A stretch of DNA of 7,657 nt, taken from Helicobacteraceae bacterium. Lineage in GTDB: Bacteria > Campylobacterota > Campylobacteria > Campylobacterales > SZUA-545. The stretch lies in assembly GCA_011390075.1 (NCBI GenBank), contig JAABTA010000037.1, forward strand, positions 1 to 7,657, read 5' to 3'. Below, in pieces: positions 6,722-7,657 of the stretch. The notes under the pieces were generated by a model. That model ran no database searches and was not told the origin of the DNA. It saw nothing but the letters and a program-made list of their open reading frames with translations. The position numbers and the translations under genes were made by a program. Position 1 is the first letter of the stretch. The number at the start of each line of letters is the position of its first letter.

Positions 6722-7657
6722 TTATGCTTTTTTTCTTTTTCTTACACGGTAGTAGCTAATAGCTAAAATAGCTAAAATAAGGGTAAAGTAGGCCTCTTTT
6801 GATATTGGCGCTCTAAGCCCAATAAGTGGCCAAACAGGATCTTCGATAACACCATTAACAGTCATATCATCATCGCCCCACTGACCATCTTCTAAATAGA
6901 TAATCATCCCATTATCTCCTCGCGTAAGCTTATAGCCAACACCAGCTCTCTGGGCTGAACCATTGGCATCATTTTCTGCAACACTACCAAAGTCATACCA
7001 GTGATCAGCATTGTTGGCTATTGTGGAGCCATATTTTAATGCTCCCAAGAACTTATACTGCCTCCTTGCTTCATCGCTTGTAAGGGTAAACTCTAGCTCA
7101 AATGTCACCCCATTGGCACCTGTTTTTTGTATTCTTATTGGCCCTGAGAGCTCAGACAGCGGTTTGCTCTCGCTTCCTGCAGTGCTATAGCCAGTTGTAA
7201 ATCCAGCTGGAATTGTACTCATTGGGGTAATGGTTGCTGTTCTTGGATCTGTGAGGGCATACTCTATATTGACACTATTATGTTTTAAGGAAGTCAAATT
7301 ACTGGTATTTGCATCTCCTACACCCCTAACCGAGAAAGCAAAAGTAGCTTCATCTACACCTCCATCCCCATCATCAATGTCATCAGTATCATCACTATAT
7401 ATTGTAACTGTTCCTGTTCTATCCCCTAATACAGATGGGTTGAAGGTGACAGAAAAGGGGACAGATCCTCCGGTAGCTACACTTCCAGGGGAAGGATTTG
7501 TAGAAATAGAGAAATCTCCCGATGCTGTAATTCCTGAAATATACAGATTATCTGTACTTGCTCCATTATTGGAAATAGTATATGTTCTTATACTGCTTCC
7601 TGTATATATATTTTCACTTCCAAAATAGGTATCATCTGTGACATCTTGTGCTCCACC
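6722..7657 (-). CDS. Surface protein with choice-of-anchor D-like and U-like domains and exosortase-type tail (N-terminus beyond window edge)
   Basis: The frame is open from the right edge to TAA at 6722-6724, giving 311 visible residues with the N-terminus missing. The first part (about 7657-7325) is a choice-of-anchor D/ASH-type beta repeat. It shows TYTISNNG, then a GDFSIS strand, GGSVPFSVTFNPSVLGDRTGTVTI and FAFSVRGVG, interrupted by an Asp-rich loop. The second part (about 7290-6815) resembles choice-of-anchor U domains, with HWYDF (6989-7003) and DGQWGDDDMTVNGVIEDP (about 6848-6900). These domains are typical of large exported proteins held at the surface by interchangeable C-terminal anchors. 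The end is a hydrophobic helix and a basic tail. The exosortase gene follows at once, so this is its likely substrate. The TTG at 7297 is not the real start: the frame and domain run straight through it. Binding role and full length are unknown. Confidence 0.88.
   Translation of the reverse strand, partial: GGAQDVTDDTYFGSENIYTGSSIRTYTISNNGASTDNLYISGITASGDFSISTNPSPGSVATGGSVPFSVTFNPSVLGDRTGTVTIYSDDTDDIDDGDGGVDEATFAFSVRGVGDANTSNLTSLKHNSVNIEYALTDPRTATITPMSTIPAGFTTGYSTAGSESKPLSELSGPIRIQKTGANGVTFELEFTLTSDEARRQYKFLGALKYGSTIANNADHWYDFGSVAENDANGSAQRAGVGYKLTRGDNGMIIYLEDGQWGDDDMTVNGVIEDPVWPLIGLRAPISKEAYFTLILAILAISYYRVRKRKKA
6725..6811 (-). other. C-terminal protein-sorting signal (CTERM-like)
   Basis: The last 29 residues of the surface protein consist of a short motif region APISKEAYF, a hydrophobic helix (FTLILAILAISYY) and a basic end (RVRKRKKA). 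This three-part layout is the exosortase recognition signal. The expected XrtH motif IPTLxxWG is not visible; APISKEAYF sits in its position, after the choice-of-anchor U-like domain. Confidence 0.75.

Noticed and set aside
7295..7297. TTG at 7297 (minus) as the start of a 191-residue protein
   Set aside because: The same frame stays open to the window edge and encodes a coherent ASH-type repeat upstream, so this TTG is an internal leucine codon.
7230..7628. Plus-strand 132-codon frame opposite the surface protein
   Set aside because: The minus strand carries a recognisable domain protein that is open across the whole stretch. The plus frame is low-complexity Ser/Pro/Leu with no ribosome site or family resemblance.

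Overview
The window is about 39% G+C by eye, with A/T-rich codon use, TAAAAT/TATTAT-like -10 elements, an Aer/CetB-type split chemoreceptor and a chemoreceptor zinc-binding (CZB) tail. Together these suggest a free-living Campylobacterota (Sulfurimonas/Sulfurovum-like) bacterium. This assignment is inferred from gene content and was not tested by a search. Nearly every base is coding and no gene-free stretch reaches 300 bases.

Left part (1-2570): a minus-strand gene of unknown function, cut by the left edge, encodes a two-helix membrane protein with a basic/coiled middle and a His/Thr repeat. It diverges across a 70-base intergenic region from a two-gene plus-strand operon. The first operon gene is a small soluble Aer/CetB-like PAS protein. 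The second overlaps it by 26 bases and is a methyl-accepting chemotaxis transducer with a membrane hairpin but no periplasmic sensor, ending in a CZB domain. The pair looks like Aer split into two polypeptides, with an added zinc/thiol module, and probably serves energy or redox taxis.

Middle (2571-4701): a complete UvrD/PcrA-type superfamily 1 DNA helicase with all motifs and a Tudor-like C-terminal tail. It has no visible Shine-Dalgarno, and a -10-like TAAAAT lies six bases before its ATG, so it may be leaderless. It converges with the next gene across 13 bases.

Right part (4702-7657, all minus strand; transcription runs right to left): first comes a surface protein fragment with a choice-of-anchor D-like (ASH-type) repeat and a choice-of-anchor U-like domain. 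It ends in a C-terminal hydrophobic helix and basic tail of the exosortase-sorting type. Next, one codon after its stop, is a compact exosortase (XrtH-like, Cys70/Arg111/His130). Last, after 61 bases, is an MscS-family channel with a C-terminal cyclic nucleotide-binding domain (bCNG type). The exosortase and the protein before it look like a dedicated enzyme/substrate pair. The sorting tail lacks the IPTLxxWG motif expected for XrtH substrates, which makes this pair the most interesting part of the window.
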